DNA of 64,000 nucleotides from Batillaria attramentaria (Eukaryota > Mollusca > Gastropoda > Batillariidae). Each line of letters begins with the position of its first letter. Position 1 is the first letter of the stretch. The stretch is from assembly GCA_018292915.2 (NCBI GenBank), contig JACVVK020000333.1, positions 407,501-471,500 of the forward strand, in the 5' to 3' direction. This document shows positions 60,751 to 64,000 of the stretch, in pieces. The notes under the pieces were generated by a model. That model did no database searches. It had not been told where the DNA came from and was given only the letters and a program-made list of their open reading frames with translations. The translations under genes and the position numbers were made by a program.

Positions 60751-60977
60751 CCCCCAACACACACCCACCCCAAAAAATAAATTCAAAATGGATAGGTTAG
60801 CGTCTCGGCTACAGTTTGAGCGAGCGGAAAAAAGGCTGTGAAGTCGGGAATTTAAAAAAAACCGACGCGTTTGCAAAAGATTACAACCTCAAATTCATAA
60901 CAAACACAACCTCTCACGTCTGTGTATATGATATGCACACAACAGGTTTTCTCCCTCTGTCTCTCTGATCCAGTCTC

Positions 60978-60983
60978 TTTATT
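60978..60983 (-). promoter_or_regulatory. Polyadenylation signal of Sox copy D, overlapping the stop codon
   Basis: AATAAA on the minus strand, in the context GCAATAAAGAGACTG shared with copy A. The TAA ending the extended reading frame (60981-60979) is part of the hexamer. Confidence 0.5.
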
Positions 60984-62851
60984 GCGGTATATTGCGGTAA
61001 AAATAATTTCTAAAAAATGGTCCACTCATCAACATTTGGTCTCCAGACGTTGTAATCTCTTGCGATCGCGTGTTTGTCTGCGGGAAGATTTTAGTGTCCA
61101 TATAGAATCGACTGCCAGTACTAGACAGCATGTCCTCGCACTGAAGAGGAAAGTCAGTTTCGAAGGGAGACGTTGCTGGTGCAGTTGTGGTGTTTTCGAA
61201 CAGATCCTCGGGAGGATTCTCTGGGAGATCCAGCGGGTTCATGTTGAAATCAAGCAGATCACCCACTTTAATGTCATCCAGGTCACTCGGCATGGGGTGG
61301 AACCCGAAGCCAGCTGATGACGCGGCCGTTTGGAGGACGGCGGGTTGAGCGACTGTGGGAAGCAAGGCGGATTGTGAGACCGTTGGAGCCAAGGCGGTTT
61401 GAACGACAGTGACGACGGGGTAGACGATAGACTGGGGCGGGGTGCCAGCGCGCAGCATGTCCTCGGGAGGCGTGGCCGACTGGCTACGTGACGAGTTCTT
61501 TCCCTTTCGGCTGGCTTTTAGGGACAGGCTTGGACACTCGCCCGCTGTCCGTCCTCACTGGCTTTGCTGCTTTGTTCGTCCTTTTGCTGGGCTGGTACTT
61601 GTAGTCCGGGAATTCCTAAACATGAAAAAGAGAAGAAAACGATAAGAGCTCTGTGATGTATGTGGGAACAGACTAAGAAGCCTGATCGAGAGAGGGGGAG
61701 GGGAGGGGGGGAGAGAAGGGTAGCGGCAGAGAGACTATAGAGAGAGTAGGGCAATGCATTTACATCAGTACATGTGGACGATATTGGGCACTGGTCGGCG
61801 TTCTGGGAGTTCCCAATTAATGAATAGAGCAAGTTATCATCCTGCTTCACAATCTTACTAATTAAACAGAGACGCATGTCTCGGACTTCAAATGTGAAGC
61901 AGGCTTCGTCAGTACGGAGTGTTGTTCAACGTTCCTGGGTTTCTTTCTTCGTCTGTACTTTAGTTATCGAGTAGTGACAGACGCAGTATCTACAGTTACG
62001 ATACAATGCTTCACTCGCTCGTTTTGGCACGACAGCTGCACTGACTGACCCACAGAGATTTCTAGGAAAAGTTCAGTGTCACTGACAAGGTTAGGCAGAC
62101 GTGTGTATCTCGGTGCTTGGGGGAGGGGGGGGGGGGGAGTCAAATACAACATAGGGGAAGAAAACCCTAGACTTCAATGGGGAAAGGTGCACGGAATACA
62201 CTGTGTGCCTTCCAAGAGCTTTGCTGTTCAACGGTTCAAAACTTTTCAGAGACGGTGCACCGAGACTGCAGGGTAAACGACATGCTTGCATGATCGCTTG
62301 AACAGAGGGTAACATGAAGTATCAGTTTGCAAAATTCGCCAGTACACAGGCCGGGAATGAGACTGTTCGCAAAGTAAAACTGATTTCAGTCACTGTACCT
62401 TCATGTGAAGTTGCCGCAGTCTCTCAGACTCCTCGATGAACGGCTGCTTCTCCTCTGCAGTCAGCGTTCTCCACTTCTTCCCCAGCCTCTTGGAAATCTC
62501 TGCGTTGTGCATTCCGGGCGTCCGCTCGTTGATTATCCGTCGTTCGCGCTGTGCAAAAACCATGAAGGGGTTCATGGGTCGTTTGACGCGGTTCAACACA
62601 GTGGCCTTCTTCTTGCACTGGGTAGCATCTGTATACGGCGTGAGAGAGTCCTCACGGACGTTCATGGATCCGAAGACTATCCCAGTGCCTGCGCTTGCGC
62701 TAGTTGATGGGGTGGGTTCAGGATTGTCAACATCGTGATACACTGTTTCGGAGAACTTTAACTGGGGGCTATTCGGTTGTGGCACGCCGATCATGTCAGC
62801 GTACTGATCCCAGTCAGATAGGAAGGAGTCTGGTGTAGCGGGGAAGTCCAT
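60979..62851 (-). pseudogene. Sox-like HMG-box gene, copy D (single-nucleotide frameshift)
   Basis: On the minus strand exon 1 is 62851-62399 (151 codons, starting MDFPATPDS), donor AAG|GTACAGTG. Exon 2 starts at 61615 after TTTAG with EFPDYKYQPSKRTNK. The HMG box reads [15 protein letters not shown], so the nearly invariant Trp of FMVW is Phe. Exon 2 has one extra A in an AAAA run near 61520 compared with the AAA of copies A and C; this shifts the frame to a stop about ten codons later. Beyond it the ancestral frame continues unbroken across an in-frame deletion of the central region (SRSQSA joins TPPEDMLRAGT) to TAA at 60979-60981. A deletion has removed the old stop, so the frame carries about 30 residues of former 3' UTR, and the new TAA lies inside AATAAA (60978-60983). 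If the extra A is an assembly error, this is an intact gene. Confidence 0.75.
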
Positions 62852-62939
62852 CGTGAAGCAGTCGTAGTAACGTATCCTGAGTGAGTGCGAACGTTCCGAG
62901 GCAGAGCGAGGTTCTAATTCAAACCACGCGCCTCTCGCA

Positions 62940-63055
62940 TTTTTTATGCCATACAACGCCAGGTGACTGACGGTGGGCGGAGCCTAGCTCGACCAAACGC
63001 TGGCCCGCAAGGCACTGCGCATGTCCAATTCCCGCACGTGTTAAAGCCGAGCACG
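62940..63055 (-). promoter_or_regulatory. Promoter block of Sox copy D
   Basis: On the minus strand the order is CACGTGCGGGAATTGG, CATGCGCAGTGCCTTGCGG, GGCTCCGCCCACCGTCAG, nearly identical to copy A. The divergence seen in the coding region is not matched here. Confidence 0.55.
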
Positions 63056-63598
63056 AGTCTCTGTCTGTAGTAAAGATTGCACGTGCTCGCTCCCGACACC
63101 CTGTCCCCTCCCCCCCCCCCCCCACCATCCATTTCACCCCCCTCCCACCCCCATCTTTTCCGCCCCACTTGAAGACGCCCCCCCCCCTTTCCTTCGTTTC
63201 TGTTTCCTTGAAAATGTGCAGTCAATTTGCGAGCAAGTCTGTCTTCGTCAACCTGGGTACGTTCAGTATGATTGTGCCAGCGTACGCATAAAAAATCGAG
63301 TCGTGCATTGTTTACGTTTGTGCTGAATGTGTATGTGTGTGGGAGGGGGGGGGGGGCGCTGAGTTTTTCAGCTTTTGCAGCCCCCCCCCCCCCTTGCGGC
63401 TTCCTCTTTTCAAGACTGACCCCGCCCCCCCCCCACCCCCACCGCACTCCGACTGGACCCGCCCCCAAACACGTGCTTTTCCTCGTCAGATCTGCAGTTT
63501 CCTCGCTTGCCGAAAATGTCACAGTGCGGCAGCCATCACAGTTTTGCAAGCAAGTCTGTCCAGTTCATACTTGTGTACACTTGTCCAGTACTAGCATA

Positions 63599-63672
63599 AT
63601 GTGTGTGTGTGTGTGTGTGTGTGTGCGTGCGTGTGTGTGTGTGCGTGTGTGCGCGCGCTCGCGCTCGCGCGC
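63599..63672. repeat. (GT)n/(GC)n tract upstream of Sox unit D
   Basis: GT repeats turning into GCGCGCTCGCGC. It matches the CA tracts at 38400-38460 and 51000-51034 in the equivalent modules of B and C. Confidence 0.9.
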
Positions 63673-63714
63673 TGAAACTAGAAGGGGGACGAAATGCATG
63701 GTTCTCTACGGCGC

Positions 63715-64000
63715 TGTACTTGTGTAAGGAAGGGAGTCTATGTAATAACCCTCCGCCGGTCGTCTGCCGGTCCGTCTGTGTGTGTGTGTGCGTGTGTGTG
63801 TTTGTGTGTGTGTGACCAAATCCTAAGTCCCTAAGCCTAAATTCGTTTAAATTGCGTTGTATTTTTCACTGTTGACAGTATGAAAACGGGTAAGTTTTAA
63901 AAGTGGTCGCTCTCATACTTTTGGTGTAAACCGTGGCCGTACCTCGTTTGACGGCGCAGGTAAACCCATTCAAAATCGCTCAAACTGTATCTAGACAACG
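63715..64000 (-). repeat. Inverted copy of the 31850-32740 repeat, cut by the window edge
   Basis: AGTCTATGTAATAACCCTCC and GTAAACCGTGGCCGTACCTC are the reverse complements of the 32-kb copy's end and start. It adjoins the upstream module of Sox unit D. Confidence 0.75.

Overview
The window is eukaryotic: long non-coding stretches, GT-AG introns, and very dense microsatellites, SINEs, LINE fragments and TIR elements. The content points to a lophotrochozoan, most likely a marine gastropod mollusc. The species is an inference; nothing in the sequence fixes it.

The main content is a locally amplified family of divergent Sox (HMG-box) transcription-factor genes in the right half. Four copies can be read. 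All share a two-exon plan, with a phase-0 intron inside the HMG box right after Leu-His-Met-(Lys/Leu). Copy A (25365-27978, +) is intact (484 aa) and has a conserved promoter block and a polyadenylation signal. Copy B (38971-41385, +) is open but has lost its acidic N-terminal region, and its C-terminus is cut off by a foldback/TIR element carrying a nested LINE end. Copy C (47899-52629, +) has an intact first exon, but a LINE inserted on its start codon and exon 2 is broken. Its intron carries a second Sox promoter, so it looks like two fused units. Copy D (60979-62851, -) lies tail-to-tail with C and is broken by one nucleotide; its frame runs into the former 3' UTR. Two short orphan exon-2 pieces lie between A and B.

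Layout: 1-24.7 kb is repeat-rich intergenic DNA: tRNA-derived SINEs, two LINE ORF2 tails (one split by a Harbinger-like MITE, one with a 12-bp target-site duplication), hairpin MITEs, and large GAY and CTR trinucleotide arrays. 24.7-31.5 kb is unit A. 31.5-38.3 kb is a spacer with a long hairpin, a fresh 180-bp tandem duplication and orphan Sox pieces. 38.3-46.95 kb is unit B, carrying a 981-bp TIR element. 46.96-58.95 kb is unit C, split by a 4.6-kb insertion (53744-58384). That insertion carries a second TIR-like element with a small three-exon minus-strand gene of unrecognised family. 58.95-60.24 kb holds dispersed repeats at the centre of an inverted repeat. 60.25-63.74 kb is unit D, and the right edge repeats a family also seen near 32 kb.

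Only copy A looks fully functional from sequence. B and C could still make HMG-box proteins lacking the C-terminal domain. Copy D would be intact if a single extra A in an AAAA run is an assembly error. The array looks like a rapidly turning-over, lineage-specific Sox expansion.
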